From contig NZ_JACMTR010000002.1 of NCBI RefSeq assembly GCF_014267175.1, forward strand, positions 3,249,501 to 3,313,500: DNA of 64,000 nt. Direction: 5' to 3'. This DNA comes from Pseudonocardia sp. C8. GTDB lineage: Bacteria > Actinomycetota > Actinomycetes > Mycobacteriales > Pseudonocardiaceae. The notes beneath the pieces were generated by a model. The model was not told the origin of the DNA. It did not search any database and saw only the letters and a list, made by a program, of their open reading frames with translations. A program made the translations under genes and the position numbers. The stretch's first letter is position 1. Every line of letters begins with the position of its first letter. Positions 38,833 through 48,068 of the stretch are shown in pieces.

Positions 38833-40374
38833 ATGCCCACCGCGAACGGCGGCCGGATCAACCCGCTGCGCGACCCCCGCGACAAGCGGCTCCCCCGCAT
38901 CGCGGGCCCGTGCGGGCTGGTGATCTTCGGGGTCACCGGGGACCTGTCGCGCAAGAAGCTGATGCCGGCGATCTACGACCTCGCCAACCGCGGCCTGCTG
39001 CCGCCCGGGTTCGCGCTCACCGGGTTCGCCCGCCGCGACTGGGCGACCGAGGACTTCGGGAAGATCGTCTACGACGCGGTGCGGGAGCACGCGCGGACCC
39101 CGTTCCGCCAGGAGGTGTGGGACCGGCTCGCCGAGGGCCTGCGGTTCGTGCAGGGCAGCTTCGACGACGACGCGGCGTTCGACGAGCTCGAGCGCACCGT
39201 GCGCGACCTCGACGAGAAGCGCGGCACCGGCGGCAACCACGCGTTCTACCTGTCGATCCCGCCGAGCGCGTTCCCGGTGGTGTGCAAGCAGCTGGCCCGC
39301 TCCGGGCTGGCCGGCTCCTACGACGACACCTGGCGCCGGGTGGTGATCGAGAAGCCGTTCGGCCACGACCTGACGTCGGCGCAGGAGCTCAACGCGATCG
39401 TCAACGAGGTCTTCCCCGAGGACTCGGTGTTCCGCATCGACCACTACCTCGGCAAGGAGACCGTCCAGAACGTCCTGGCCCTGCGGTTCGCCAACCAGCT
39501 GTTCGAGCCGATCTGGAACGCCAACTTCGTCGACCACGTCCAGATCACCATGGCCGAGGACATCGGCCTGGGCGGGCGCGCCGGGTACTACGACGGCATC
39601 GGCGCGGCCCGCGACGTCATCCAGAACCACCTGTTGCAGCTGCTCGCGTTCACCGCGATGGAGGAGCCCACGTCGTTCTCCTCCGACGAGCTGCGCGCCG
39701 AGAAGATCAAGGTGCTCAAGGCGGTGAAGCTGGCGCTGCCGCTGGAGGAGACCACCGCCCGCGGCCAGTACGAGGGCGGCTGGCAGGGCGGCGAGCAGGT
39801 CCCCGGGCTCAAGGAGGAGGAGGGGTTCAACCCCGAGTCCACCACCGAGACGTTCGCCGCGATCACCTGCGAGGTGCAGAACCGCCGCTGGGCGGGCGTG
39901 CCGTTCTACCTGCGGACCGGCAAGCGCCTCGGCCGCCGGGTGACCGAGATCGCGGTGATCTTCAAGCGGGCCCCGCACCTGCCGTTCGACGCGACGATGA
40001 CCGAGGAGCTGGGGCAGAACGCCCTGGTCATCCGGGTGCAGCCGGACGAGGGGGTGACGATGCGGTTCGGCTCCAAGGTGCCGGGCAACCAGATGGAGGT
40101 CCGCGACGTCACGATGGACTTCGGCTACGGCAACGCCTTCACCGAGTCCTCCCCCGAGGCCTACGAGCGGCTCATCCTGGACGTGCTGCTCGGCGAGCCG
40201 TCGCTGTTCCCGGTCAACGAGGAGGTCGAGCGGTCCTGGGAGATCCTCGACCCGGTCATCGACCACTGGGCGTCGCTCCCGACCGGGCCGGACGGGTACC
40301 CGGCCGGCTCGTGGGGCCCGGAGTCGTCCGCCGAGATGCTCGCGCGCACCGGCCGGCACTGGCGGCGCCCGTGA
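38833..40374 (+). CDS. zwf: Glucose-6-phosphate 1-dehydrogenase
   Basis: This 513-aa enzyme oxidises glucose-6-phosphate with NADP. The coenzyme loop is FGVTGDLSRKKL (residues about 33-44), the substrate and catalytic block is RIDHYLGKETVQN, and EKPFGHDL is the conserved lysine loop. GGAGGAGCG precedes the ATG. It is followed by OpcA, its actinobacterial and cyanobacterial activator. Its stop lies within the left arm of a palindrome (40368-40414). Confidence 0.97.
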   Translation: MPTANGGRINPLRDPRDKRLPRIAGPCGLVIFGVTGDLSRKKLMPAIYDLANRGLLPPGFALTGFARRDWATEDFGKIVYDAVREHARTPFRQEVWDRLAEGLRFVQGSFDDDAAFDELERTVRDLDEKRGTGGNHAFYLSIPPSAFPVVCKQLARSGLAGSYDDTWRRVVIEKPFGHDLTSAQELNAIVNEVFPEDSVFRIDHYLGKETVQNVLALRFANQLFEPIWNANFVDHVQITMAEDIGLGGRAGYYDGIGAARDVIQNHLLQLLAFTAMEEPTSFSSDELRAEKIKVLKAVKLALPLEETTARGQYEGGWQGGEQVPGLKEEEGFNPESTTETFAAITCEVQNRRWAGVPFYLRTGKRLGRRVTEIAVIFKRAPHLPFDATMTEELGQNALVIRVQPDEGVTMRFGSKVPGNQMEVRDVTMDFGYGNAFTESSPEAYERLILDVLLGEPSLFPVNEEVERSWEILDPVIDHWASLPTGPDGYPAGSWGPESSAEMLARTGRHWRRP

Positions 40375-40414
40375 GCGGTTCGGAGGGCCAGGGCACGCGC
40401 AACCACTCACGGGG
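40368..40414. terminator. Hairpin overlapping the zwf stop, arms CGTGAGCGGTT / AACCACTCACG
   Basis: The arms 40368-40380 and 40401-40414 pair over 13 bases with one G-T wobble. The outer arms nearly equal those of the element at 22295-22336. It sits between zwf and opcA inside an operon, so an attenuator or mRNA-stability role is more likely than full termination. Confidence 0.55.
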
Positions 40415-40420
40415 GGCCGC

Positions 40421-41365
40421 ATGATCATCGATCTGCCGTCGAGCAACACCTCGGCGGTCAACCGCAAGCTCGTCGAGCTGCGCGAGGCCGGTGGGGTCTT
40501 CGCGCTCGGCCGGGTCCTGACCCTGGTCGTCGTCACCGACGACGGCCCCGAGCTCGAACGCTGCATCGACGCGGCCAACGCCGCCAGCCGCGAGCACCCG
40601 TGCCGGGTGATCGTCCTGGCCCGCGGGCAGCGCCGGGCCGCGCCCCGGCTCGACGCCCAGATCCGGGTGGGTGGTGACGCGGGCGCGAGCGAGGTCATCG
40701 TCCTGCGCGGCTACGGCGCCCTCGCCGCCGAGGACGCCGGCGCCGGCATGGTGATGCCGCTGCTGCTCCCGGACGCCCCGGTCGCCGCCTGGTGGCCGGG
40801 CGAGGCGCCCGCGAAGCCCTCCGAGGACGCCGTCGGCAGGCTCGCCCAGCGCCGGATCACCGACGCGCTGTCGGCGAGGAACCCCACGCGGGCGTTCGAG
40901 CAGCGGCGCAAGGACTACGCGCCCGGTGACACCGACCTGACCTGGACCCGGCTGACGCACTGGCGGGCGCAGCTGGCGGCGGCGCTCGACGTGCCGCCCT
41001 ACGAGCCGGTCACCCACGCCCTGGTCGCCGGGGAACCGGTGTCCCCGTCCACCGAGCTGGTCGCCGGGTGGCTGGCGTCCCGGCTCGGGATCAAGGTGAA
41101 GCGCTCGCCGTCGGAGACCGCCAACGGCCTGTCCCTGGTCCGGCTGTCCCGGCGGTCCGGCAACGTCGAGCTGGCCCGGCCGGACGGCAAGACCGCCCGG
41201 CTCGTGCAGCCCGGCCAGCCGGAGCGGCTGATCGCGCTGGCGCGCCGCCAGGTGTCCGACTGCCTCGCCGAGGAGCTGCGGCGGCTCGACCCGGACGAGG
41301 TCTACGAGGAAGCACTCGCCGGCGTGTCCCAGGTGACCCGCGGCCGTACCCCGGTGAAGGTGTGA
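40421..41365 (+). CDS. opcA: OpcA, glucose-6-phosphate dehydrogenase assembly/activator protein
   Basis: This 314-aa protein is the OpcA partner that activates Zwf in cyanobacteria and actinobacteria. Family blocks are REHPCRVIVLARG, EVIVLRGYGAL, VMPLLLPDAPVAAWWPG and the DLTWTRLTHWRAQLAAALD segment. The final gene of the operon, pgl, begins within its stop codon as GTGA. Length matches mycobacterial OpcA. Confidence 0.95.
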   Translation: MIIDLPSSNTSAVNRKLVELREAGGVFALGRVLTLVVVTDDGPELERCIDAANAASREHPCRVIVLARGQRRAAPRLDAQIRVGGDAGASEVIVLRGYGALAAEDAGAGMVMPLLLPDAPVAAWWPGEAPAKPSEDAVGRLAQRRITDALSARNPTRAFEQRRKDYAPGDTDLTWTRLTHWRAQLAAALDVPPYEPVTHALVAGEPVSPSTELVAGWLASRLGIKVKRSPSETANGLSLVRLSRRSGNVELARPDGKTARLVQPGQPERLIALARRQVSDCLAEELRRLDPDEVYEEALAGVSQVTRGRTPVKV

Positions 41366-42147
41366 GCGTGAACAACGTCCGGATCGCCGTCCATCCCGAT
41401 GCCGGCACGCTCGCCGCCGCGACCGCCGCCCGGCTGATCACCACGCTGGTCGACCTGCAGGCCGCGGGCACCGTGCCGAAGGTCGTGCTCACCGGCGGGG
41501 GCGTCGGGATCCAGTTGCTGCGCGACGTCGCCGCCTCGCCCGCCCGCGACGCCGTCGACTGGGGCTCGGTCGACGTCTTCTGGGGCGACGAACGCTTCGT
41601 CCCCGCCGCCGACGGCGAGCGCAACGAGAAGCAGGCCCGTGAGGCGCTGCTCGACCACGTGCCGCTCGACCCGGCCCGGGTGCACCCGATGCCCGCCGCC
41701 CCGGCCGACGGCGGCACCCCCGACGAGGCCCGGGAGGCGGCCGCCGACTACGCCCGGGTGCTCGCCGACCTGGCCGGGCCGGGCGCGGACGTGCCGGCGT
41801 TCGACGTCACCCTGGTCGGGATGGGCGAGGAGGGGCACACCCTGTCGGTGTTCCCGGACTCGCCCGCCGTGCACGAGGAGGCCGCGGGCGTCGTCGCGGT
41901 GTTCGACTGCCCGAAGCCGCCGCCGACCCGGATCTCGCTGACCCTCGCCGCGGCGAGCCGGTCCCGCGAGGTGTGGGTGGTCGCCGCAGGCGCCGGGAAG
42001 GCCCCGGCGGTCGCGGGCGCGCTCACCGGCACGCCGGCGACGCAGCTGCCCGTCGGCGGGGTGCACGGCACCGAGGTCACCCGCTGGCTGCTCGACACCG
42101 CGTCCGCGTCCGAGGTGCCGGCCGAGCTGCGGCCGCACCGTGCGTGA
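41362..42147 (+). CDS. pgl: 6-phosphogluconolactonase
   Basis: This 261-aa DevB/NagB-fold enzyme hydrolyses 6-phosphogluconolactone. VVLTGGGVGIQLLRDV, VDVFWGDERFVPAADGERN and LVGMGEEGHTLSVFP are the phosphate- and substrate-binding blocks, and the last carries the conserved glutamate and histidine pair. GTG at 41362 overlaps the opcA stop; GTG at 41368 is an alternative. It closes the oxidative branch encoded by this operon. Confidence 0.95.
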   Translation: MSVNNVRIAVHPDAGTLAAATAARLITTLVDLQAAGTVPKVVLTGGGVGIQLLRDVAASPARDAVDWGSVDVFWGDERFVPAADGERNEKQAREALLDHVPLDPARVHPMPAAPADGGTPDEAREAAADYARVLADLAGPGADVPAFDVTLVGMGEEGHTLSVFPDSPAVHEEAAGVVAVFDCPKPPPTRISLTLAAASRSREVWVVAAGAGKAPAVAGALTGTPATQLPVGGVHGTEVTRWLLDTASASEVPAELRPHRA

Positions 42148-42223
42148 CCGGCCGGTGCGGGCGGTGTGACATCGCGCCCGTTCCCTGGCCGGGCGCCGCG
42201 GTGCCCCGGTTAGGGTCCGGCCC

Positions 42224-43405
42224 ATGCGCATCGGCACCCCGCTCGGCCCGGACCCCACCCGCGTGCTGCTGCTCGGCTCCGGCGAGCTGGGCAAGGAGGT
42301 CGCGATCGCGTTCCAGCGCCTCGGGGTCGAGGTCGTGGCCGTCGACCGCTACCCGCACGCGCCCGCGCACCAGGTCGCACACCGCTGGCACGCGGTCGAC
42401 ATGACCGACCCGGTCACGCTCGCCACCCTGATCGAGCAGGAGGCGCCGGACCTGATCGTCCCGGAGATCGAGGCCATCGCGACGAACGCGCTGGTCGAGG
42501 CCGAGGCCGCGGGCACCGCGGTGGTGCCGACCGCGCGGGCGGCGAAGCTCACCATGGACCGGGAGGGCATCCGGCGGCTCGCGGCCGAGGAGCTGCGGCT
42601 GCCGACGTCGCCGTACGCGTTCGCGGACACCCTCGACGAGGTCCGCGCGGCGGTCGACAAGATCGGGCTGCCGTGCGTGCTGAAGCCGGTCATGTCGTCG
42701 TCGGGCAAGGGGCAGACGACGCTGACCTCCGCCGACGACGCCGAGGCCGCCTGGGAGCACGCCCGCACCGCCGGCCGGGTCGCCGACCCGCGGGTGATCG
42801 TGGAAGGCGTCGTCGAGTTCGACTACGAGATCACCCTGCTCACCGTCCGGCACGCCGGCGGCACGTCGTTCTGCGAGCCGATCGGGCACCGCCAGGCCGA
42901 CGGTGACTACGTCGAGTCCTGGCAGCCGCAGCCGATGTCCACCGCCGCGCTGGACGCCGCGCGGGACGTCGCCGGGCGGGTCACCGAGGCGCTCGGCGGC
43001 CGGGGGATCTTCGGCGTGGAGCTGTTCGTCCGCGGGGACGAGGTGCTGTTCTCCGAGGTCAGCCCCCGCCCGCACGACACCGGCCTGGTCACCCTCGCCA
43101 CCCAGCGGTTCTCCGAGTTCGAGCTGCACGCCCGGGCGGTGCTCGGCCTGCCGGTGGACACCGCGCTGCGCTCCCCCGGCGCGTCCGCGGTCGTGTACGG
43201 CGGACAGGACCTGGACGCGCCCGCCTACGCGGGCGTCGCCGAGGCGCTCGCGGTGGAGGGTGCGGACCTGCGGCTGTTCGGGAAGCCCGCCGCGTCGCCG
43301 CGGCGTCGGATGGGTGTCGCGGTCGCGCACGCCGACGACGTCGGGTCCGCCCGGGACCGGGCACGGCGCGCCGCGGAGCTCGTACGGCCGGTTCCGCGCG
43401 GCTGA
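42224..43405 (+). CDS. purT: Formate-dependent phosphoribosylglycinamide formyltransferase PurT
   Basis: This 393-aa ATP-grasp enzyme adds formate to GAR in purine synthesis. [20 protein letters not shown] is the N-terminal GAR-binding domain. [15 protein letters not shown] is the ATP-grasp lysine loop, and [17 protein letters not shown] holds the metal-binding glutamate and the PurT-specific PRPHDTG motif, which separates it from PurK. It stands alone, 76 bases after pgl, and is followed by 514 gene-free bases. Confidence 0.95.
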   Translation: MRIGTPLGPDPTRVLLLGSGELGKEVAIAFQRLGVEVVAVDRYPHAPAHQVAHRWHAVDMTDPVTLATLIEQEAPDLIVPEIEAIATNALVEAEAAGTAVVPTARAAKLTMDREGIRRLAAEELRLPTSPYAFADTLDEVRAAVDKIGLPCVLKPVMSSSGKGQTTLTSADDAEAAWEHARTAGRVADPRVIVEGVVEFDYEITLLTVRHAGGTSFCEPIGHRQADGDYVESWQPQPMSTAALDAARDVAGRVTEALGGRGIFGVELFVRGDEVLFSEVSPRPHDTGLVTLATQRFSEFELHARAVLGLPVDTALRSPGASAVVYGGQDLDAPAYAGVAEALAVEGADLRLFGKPAASPRRRMGVAVAHADDVGSARDRARRAAELVRPVPRG

Positions 43406-43919
43406 GGTCGCCGGAGCAGCGGTCCCTGGAACGCAGCGCCGCCCGGGCCGGGTGCCCCGCGCGCGGTTGCCCGCTCGCCGAGCAGCGCGTTCCCGCCCGG
43501 AGCGGGGTACCGGCGTGCCTCCCCGGCGGAACCTTCCCGGTCGATCAGCACGATCCCGCCCCACACCGGGCGACTTCGTGCACCTCACCGCCGCCCTCCC
43601 CGTCGATCAGCACGATCCCGCCCCGTCCGGGGCACCTGCGTGCACCTCACCGGAGTCCTGCCGGTCGATCAACACCATCCCGCCCCACACCGGGCGATAT
43701 CGTGCACCTCACCGGAACCTCGCCGGTCGATCAGCACGGTCCCGCCGCGCGCCGGGCGACTTCGTGCGCTTCACCGCCCCCTTCCCGGTCGATCAGCACG
43801 ATCCCGCCCCGCACCGGGCGCCTTCGTGCGCCTCACCACGCTCGCCGGGCGCAGCGGCGGGCCGCGCGTACCGGGACGACCCGGACCACGGCGCGGGCTA
43901 CCGCGGGTAACCTGGTCCC
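43406..43919. other. 514-bp gene-free region between purT and the patatin gene
   Basis: No credible gene is seen on either strand. Most of the region is the tandem 62-bp hairpin repeat array at 43477-43849. The first 70 bases are very G+C-rich without a clear feature, and the last 70 bases hold the upstream region of the patatin-like gene. Confidence 0.7.
43477..43849 (-). repeat. Array 2 of the 62-bp repeat family: five regular units and one diverged unit, each able to form a hairpin
   Basis: GTCGATCA begins units at 43540, 43602, 43664, 43726 and 43788, exactly 62 bases apart; a diverged unit precedes them from about 43477. Each unit contains GCACGA, then CGCCC, then a short loop, then GGGCG, then TCGTGC, an interrupted stem-loop. 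Several base changes keep pairing (for example GCCCC with GGGGC in the second regular unit), though the third unit has lost part of its outer stem. The minus strand of this array matches the plus strand of array 1. A 62-bp period rules out a conserved reading frame, and there are no CRISPR-like unique spacers. Confidence 0.85.
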
Positions 43920-45125
43920 GTGGCGGGACGCACGGGGCTGGTCGTCGCCGGCGCCGGGGCGCGCGGCGCGTACGAGGCGGGGGCGCTGACCGAGCTGCTG
44001 CCCCGCCTCACCCGCCGGTGGTCGGCACCGTCGGTGCTGGTCGGGACGAGCGCCGGCGCGTTGAACGTCGCCGCGCTCGCCGGCCTGTCCGGCACGGACC
44101 CGGAGGAGGCGGCCGCCGAGCTGGTCGCCCGCTGGGAGTCGGTGCGCACCGACGAGGTGGTCGCGCTGCCGTCGTCGGTGTTGCAGGCCGGGGCCGCCTA
44201 CGCCGGTGACCTGCTGGGCATCCCGTCCTCGCTGCGACGGCTGCTGTGGTTGCCGGGCCGGGTGACGCGGCTGCTCGACGCCGAACGGCTGCGCCCGGTC
44301 GTGGACCGCGTCGTCGACTGGGACCGGCTGCACCACGCGGTCGCCCGCGGCCCGGTGGACGCCGTCGGCGTCGCCTGCACCTCGGCCGGGACCGGCGGCA
44401 CGGTCGTGTTCGTGGAGCGCGGGCCGGACGTGCCGCTGCCGCCGTACGACCCGAACCGCGACATCCGCTACGTCGACGCCCGGCTCACCTCCGACCACCT
44501 GCTGGCCTCGGCCGCGGTGCCGGTCCTGTTCGCCCCGCGCCGGCTCGACGACGGCTGGTACCTCGACGGCGGCGTCCGCCTGAACACCCCGCTCAAGCCG
44601 GCGCTGCGGCTCGGGGCCCGGCGGCTCGGGGTCGTGGCGACCACGCCGGCGATGCCGGTCCCGCACGACCCGCTCCCGGCCGGGCACGTCCCGGACGTGT
44701 ACGCGGTCGCGGCCCTCACGCTCCGGATCGTGCTGGGCGCCGGGGTCACCGAGGACCTGCGGACCCTGCGGGCGGTGAACGACCTCGTCGACGGCGGCAC
44801 CGACGCCCGGCACGCCCGGATCGCGACCTGGTTCGCCGGGCCGCCCGCCGACCGCGCGGACGAGCTGGCCCGGCTGGCCGCGGACGTCCGCCGCACCGAG
44901 TACGGCGGGCTGCGGGCGCTGCGCAACCCGTCGCTGGCGGTGCTGGAACGCCTGGTGGGCGGCGCCGTGCCGGACGCCGACGCCGCGCACGGGGCGGAGC
45001 TGCTCAGCTTCCTGTTCTTCGACCCCGCCTTCGCGCGGGCCGCGGCGGAGCTGGGTGCGGAGCACGCGAGCCGGAGCAGCTCCCCGGGCAGGTCCCCGGT
45101 ACGAGCCCGAGCCGGCCGCGGATAA
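43920..45125 (+). CDS. Patatin-like phospholipase
   Basis: This 401-aa protein has the patatin fold. The oxyanion glycine loop is VVAGAGARGAYEAGAL (residues 8-23), the nucleophile serine is in GTSAGALN, and the catalytic aspartate is in YLDGGVRLNTPL. It should cleave acyl esters of lipids in the cytoplasm or at the membrane. The C-terminal 25 residues are basic and serine-rich. GTG at 43920 begins right before the first strand. The gene converges on trpB2 with 28 bases between stops. Confidence 0.9.
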   Translation: MAGRTGLVVAGAGARGAYEAGALTELLPRLTRRWSAPSVLVGTSAGALNVAALAGLSGTDPEEAAAELVARWESVRTDEVVALPSSVLQAGAAYAGDLLGIPSSLRRLLWLPGRVTRLLDAERLRPVVDRVVDWDRLHHAVARGPVDAVGVACTSAGTGGTVVFVERGPDVPLPPYDPNRDIRYVDARLTSDHLLASAAVPVLFAPRRLDDGWYLDGGVRLNTPLKPALRLGARRLGVVATTPAMPVPHDPLPAGHVPDVYAVAALTLRIVLGAGVTEDLRTLRAVNDLVDGGTDARHARIATWFAGPPADRADELARLAADVRRTEYGGLRALRNPSLAVLERLVGGAVPDADAAHGAELLSFLFFDPAFARAAAELGAEHASRSSSPGRSPVRARAGRG

Positions 45126-45153
45126 CGACGACCCGCTGCGGCACCGGTCGGAG

Positions 45154-46413
45154 TCAGCCCAGCTCGTCGGTGAGGCGGCCGTGCGCGAAGTCGTCGTAGG
45201 CGGCCAGGTCCAGGAACCCGTGCCCGGAGAAGTTGAACAGGATGACCTTCTCCTCGCCGGTCTCCTTCGCCGCCAGCGCCTCGTCGATCGCCGCGGCGAC
45301 CGCGTGCCCGCACTCCGGCGCCGGGATCTTGCCCTCGGACCGGGCGAACTGGACGGCCGCCTCGAACACCTTGCCCTGCGGGTAGGCGGTCGCCTCCATC
45401 CGGCCGTCCTTCACCAGCGACGACACCAGCGGCGAGTCCCCGTGGTAGCGCAGCCCGCCGGCGTGGATCGCCGGCGGCACGAAGTCCCGGCCGAGGGTGA
45501 ACATCGGCATCAGCGGGGTCAGGCCTGCGGTGTCGCCGTAGTCGTAGTCGTAGCGGCCCTGGGTCAGGGTCGGGCAGGACAGCGGCTCGACGGCCAGCAG
45601 CCGGACGCCGCCGTCGGGCACGAACGGGAAGGCGATTCCCCCGAGGTTCGACCCGCCGCCGCACGACCCGATGACGACGTCCGGGAGCTCCTCCCCGGCC
45701 AGCGCCAGCTGCTCGCGCGCCTCCAGCCCGATCACCGTCTGGTGCAGGAGCACGTGGTTGAGCACCGAGCCCAGCGCGTAGTGGGTGTCGTCGCGGCCGA
45801 CGCAGTCGCGGACCGCGTCGGAGATCGCCGAGCCGAGCGAGCCGGGCTGCTCCGGCTCGTCCACCGGTGACGGCACGACCTGCCCGCCCCAGGTCTCGAT
45901 CGCGATCCGGCGGTACGGCTTCTGCTCGTACGACGCCCGCACCATGTAGACCTTCAGCTCGAGGTCGAACTGGGCCGCCGCGAAGGCCAGCGCGGTCCCC
46001 CACTGGCCGGCACCGGTCTCGGTGGTGAGCCGGGTGGTGCCCGCCGCGGCGTTGTAGAACGCCTGCGGCACCGCGGTGTTGGTCTTGTGGCTGCCGGAGG
46101 GCGAGACCGACTCGTCCTTGAAGTAGATCCGCGCCGGGGTGCCGAGCGCCCGTTCCAGGCGGGCCGCCCGGACCAGCGGGGTGGGCCGCCACAGCCGCAG
46201 GATGTCGAGGACCTCACCCGGGACGTCGACCCACGGCTCGTCGGTGACCTCCTGCTCGATCAGCGCCGCCGGGAACAGCGGCGCCAGGTCGTCCGGGCCG
46301 ACCGGCTCCCGCGTCCCCGGGTGCAGGGGCGGCTGCAGCGGGGCCGGCAGGTGCGGCACGACGTTGAACCAGGCCGGGGGGATCTGCTCCGGTGACAGCG
46401 TCCAGCGGGTCAT
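45154..46413 (-). CDS. TrpB2-type tryptophan synthase beta chain
   Basis: This 419-aa PLP enzyme joins indole and serine. The PLP lysine lies in [10 protein letters not shown], the phosphate-binding loop is [11 protein letters not shown], and the long N-terminal extension with [20 protein letters not shown] is typical of TrpB2, which works without TrpA. No trpA is near. Such enzymes are thought to salvage indole; other roles for TrpB2 are possible. ATG at 46413 was chosen because the conserved N-terminal [16 protein letters not shown] starts there. Confidence 0.9.
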   Translation of the reverse strand: MTRWTLSPEQIPPAWFNVVPHLPAPLQPPLHPGTREPVGPDDLAPLFPAALIEQEVTDEPWVDVPGEVLDILRLWRPTPLVRAARLERALGTPARIYFKDESVSPSGSHKTNTAVPQAFYNAAAGTTRLTTETGAGQWGTALAFAAAQFDLELKVYMVRASYEQKPYRRIAIETWGGQVVPSPVDEPEQPGSLGSAISDAVRDCVGRDDTHYALGSVLNHVLLHQTVIGLEAREQLALAGEELPDVVIGSCGGGSNLGGIAFPFVPDGGVRLLAVEPLSCPTLTQGRYDYDYGDTAGLTPLMPMFTLGRDFVPPAIHAGGLRYHGDSPLVSSLVKDGRMEATAYPQGKVFEAAVQFARSEGKIPAPECGHAVAAAIDEALAAKETGEEKVILFNFSGHGFLDLAAYDDFAHGRLTDELG

Positions 46414-46445
46414 GACCTGGGAATCTATCCCGGCCGCGGCCCGGG

Positions 46446-47294
46446 TCACGAGGGGGCAGGGGTTCCCGGGTCGTCGATCCGGACGGCCACCTGCTCGTTG
46501 TCGTGGGTGTAGCAGACGTAGTGGTAGCGGACCCCGTGCTTCTCGGTGTACTCCCACCACGCACGGGCCTCGTCGCGTTCCCAGCCGGGGAAGTTGAGGA
46601 ACTCGTCGAACAGCACGATGCTGCCGGCCCGCAGCCGGGGGCCGGCACCGGCCAGCACGGTGACGGCCGAGGAGTACAGGTCCGAGTCGACGTGCAGGAA
46701 GTCCACCGGGCCGGGGTGGGCGGCGAGGAAGCCGTCGAGGGTGTCGTCGAACAGGCCGGCGACGAGCTCGGCGCCGGGGATCTCGGGCAGCTCGCCGACG
46801 TCGTCGAACGCGCCGGCCCGGAAGCCCGGCCGCCAGGTCTCGGGCAGCCCGGTGAAGGTGTCGAAGCCGTACACCCGGCCGTCGCCGCGGTGCTCGGCGA
46901 TCATCCGCAGCGTGTGCCCGCGGTAGACACCGAACTCGAGGGCCATCCCGCCGGACGGCGCCTGGTCCAGCGCGTGCCGCAGGGTGGCCTCCGGGTGGGG
47001 CAGCGGGACGGCCTCCGCGAGGTGCTCGCGGACGAACCGGGCGCTGGAGGCGACCGCGTCCCGCTCCCCCGCCGCGATCATGTCGCGGCGGTCGCGGACC
47101 TCCACGGCCCGCAGCTCCGCCAGGACCCGGTCGGCCTCGCCGCGCACGCGGGCGTCGAGCTCCTCCCGCAGGGCCGCGAGCTCGGCCCGCAGCGTGGCCG
47201 TCTGGGCGGCGGTGTGCCGGGCGAGGGCGTCGTCGAGCAGGCGTCCGGCCCGCCGCCGCGCCTGCCGGAGGAGGGTGCGCGGTCCCGGGATCAC
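46446..47294 (-). CDS. TylF/MycF-like SAM-dependent O-methyltransferase with N-terminal coiled coil
   Basis: This 282-aa protein has a charged, alanine/arginine-rich helix (residues about 5-75) likely to form a coiled coil, then a Rossmann methyltransferase domain. [19 protein letters not shown] is the SAM-binding loop, [17 protein letters not shown] and [13 protein letters not shown] carry metal-binding acidic residues of the TylF family, and [12 protein letters not shown] is conserved. Relatives methylate sugar hydroxyls in antibiotics or cell-surface glycans. The GTG start overlaps the rbpA stop, so it is translated with rbpA. No sugar-biosynthesis genes are nearby, and the acceptor is unknown. 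Confidence 0.82.
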   Translation of the reverse strand: MIPGPRTLLRQARRRAGRLLDDALARHTAAQTATLRAELAALREELDARVRGEADRVLAELRAVEVRDRRDMIAAGERDAVASSARFVREHLAEAVPLPHPEATLRHALDQAPSGGMALEFGVYRGHTLRMIAEHRGDGRVYGFDTFTGLPETWRPGFRAGAFDDVGELPEIPGAELVAGLFDDTLDGFLAAHPGPVDFLHVDSDLYSSAVTVLAGAGPRLRAGSIVLFDEFLNFPGWERDEARAWWEYTEKHGVRYHYVCYTHDNEQVAVRIDDPGTPAPS

Positions 47295-47632
47295 AGCTCC
47301 CGCGACGCGCGGAGGCGGCCGAGCGCCTCCTCGAGGATGGCCTCGCCGTCGGCGTCGCTGCGCCGCTCCTTCACGTAGGCCAGGTGCGTCTTGTACGGCT
47401 CGGTCCGCGGTGCGGCCGGCGGGTTCTCGGGGTCACGGCCGCCCGGCAGCCCGCAGCGGGGGCAGTCCCAGGTCTCCGGGACCTCCGCGTCGGCGGCGAA
47501 CCAGGTGTTGTTGGTGTGCCCGTTCGCGCAGTAGAACGGGATGCGCTCGCGCGGGGCGGTCTCCCCCCGCTCGGTCTCGCCCATCGGACCGGCCCCGACA
47601 CGGGTGCCGCGGATCGCGTTGCCGCCCGCCAT
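47291..47632 (-). CDS. rbpA: RNA polymerase-binding protein RbpA
   Basis: This 113-aa actinobacterial protein stabilises the housekeeping sigma factor on RNA polymerase. [19 protein letters not shown] is the conserved N-terminal tail that enters the active-site cleft. FYCANGH and WDCPRCGLP belong to the zinc-ribbon-like core, and the C-terminal helix [16 protein letters not shown] binds sigma. GGAAGGGAG stands before the ATG. It lies 39 bases after secG. It overlaps a methyltransferase gene by four bases, which is not an obvious functional partner. Confidence 0.96.
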   Translation of the reverse strand: MAGGNAIRGTRVGAGPMGETERGETAPRERIPFYCANGHTNNTWFAADAEVPETWDCPRCGLPGGRDPENPPAAPRTEPYKTHLAYVKERRSDADGEAILEEALGRLRASREL

Positions 47633-47671
47633 CTCGATCTCCCTTCCTCGCCCTGCCGCAGTGCGGAGCCG

Positions 47672-47905
47672 TCAGGCGTTGGCCAGCAGCAGGCCGTTGC
47701 CCACCACCGCGATGAACCAGATCAGCCCGACGAAGATGGTGTACCGAGCGACGTTGCGGTCCGCCGCCGCCGAGCCGGACAGGCTCGACTGGACGCCGCC
47801 GCCGAAGAGACTGGTCAGACCCCCGCCCTTGCTGCGCTGCAGCAGGACCAGCGCGATCAGCAGCATGCTGGTCACGATGAGGATGATCTGCAGGGTCACG
47901 ATCAC
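47672..47905 (-). CDS. secG: SecG, preprotein translocase subunit
   Basis: This 77-aa membrane protein has two transmembrane helices (residues about 3-22 and 53-74) joined by the glycine-rich loop LLQRSKGGGLTSLFGGG, which is the SecG signature. It assists SecYE in protein export. GTG at 47905 gives the usual short N-terminus; longer frames to 48010 run into the palindromic element. secG follows tpiA downstream of the gap operon, as in M. tuberculosis. Confidence 0.94.
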   Translation of the reverse strand: MIVTLQIILIVTSMLLIALVLLQRSKGGGLTSLFGGGVQSSLSGSAAADRNVARYTIFVGLIWFIAVVGNGLLLANA

Positions 47906-48003
47906 GGGCAATTCCCAATCTGCGGTCGCTCGCCGGGACAGCCGAGGATACTCCGCATGCCCCCGCCGGCCTCCGGCCGGGGTGCGCGGGCCTCCCCCGG
48001 ACA

Positions 48004-48052
48004 CACTCATGGCCCAAAGGCCCCGTGCGACGGGACTTCTGGGCCATGAGTG
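48004..48052. repeat. 49-nt palindromic element, copy 2 (arms CACTCATGGCCC)
   Basis: Perfect 12-bp arms (48004-48015 and 48041-48052) plus a nearly complete inner stem (CCCCGT with ACGGG) form one long hairpin. Total length and arm sequence match copy 1 at 8955-9003. It lies between tpiA and secG on the same strand and may end the gap-pgk-tpiA transcript. Confidence 0.78.
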
Positions 48053-48068
48053 GGCGCCGGGTGAGGCG

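Noticed and set aside
36343..40698. 1451-codon open frame on the minus strand opposite tal, the pgi-like gene and zwf
   Set aside because: It is the complement of well-supported genes, has no family motifs and has the composition typical of antisense frames in very G+C-rich DNA.
43477..43849. CRISPR array
   Set aside because: The units are homologous over their whole length with no constant repeat alternating with unique spacers, and no cas gene is nearby.
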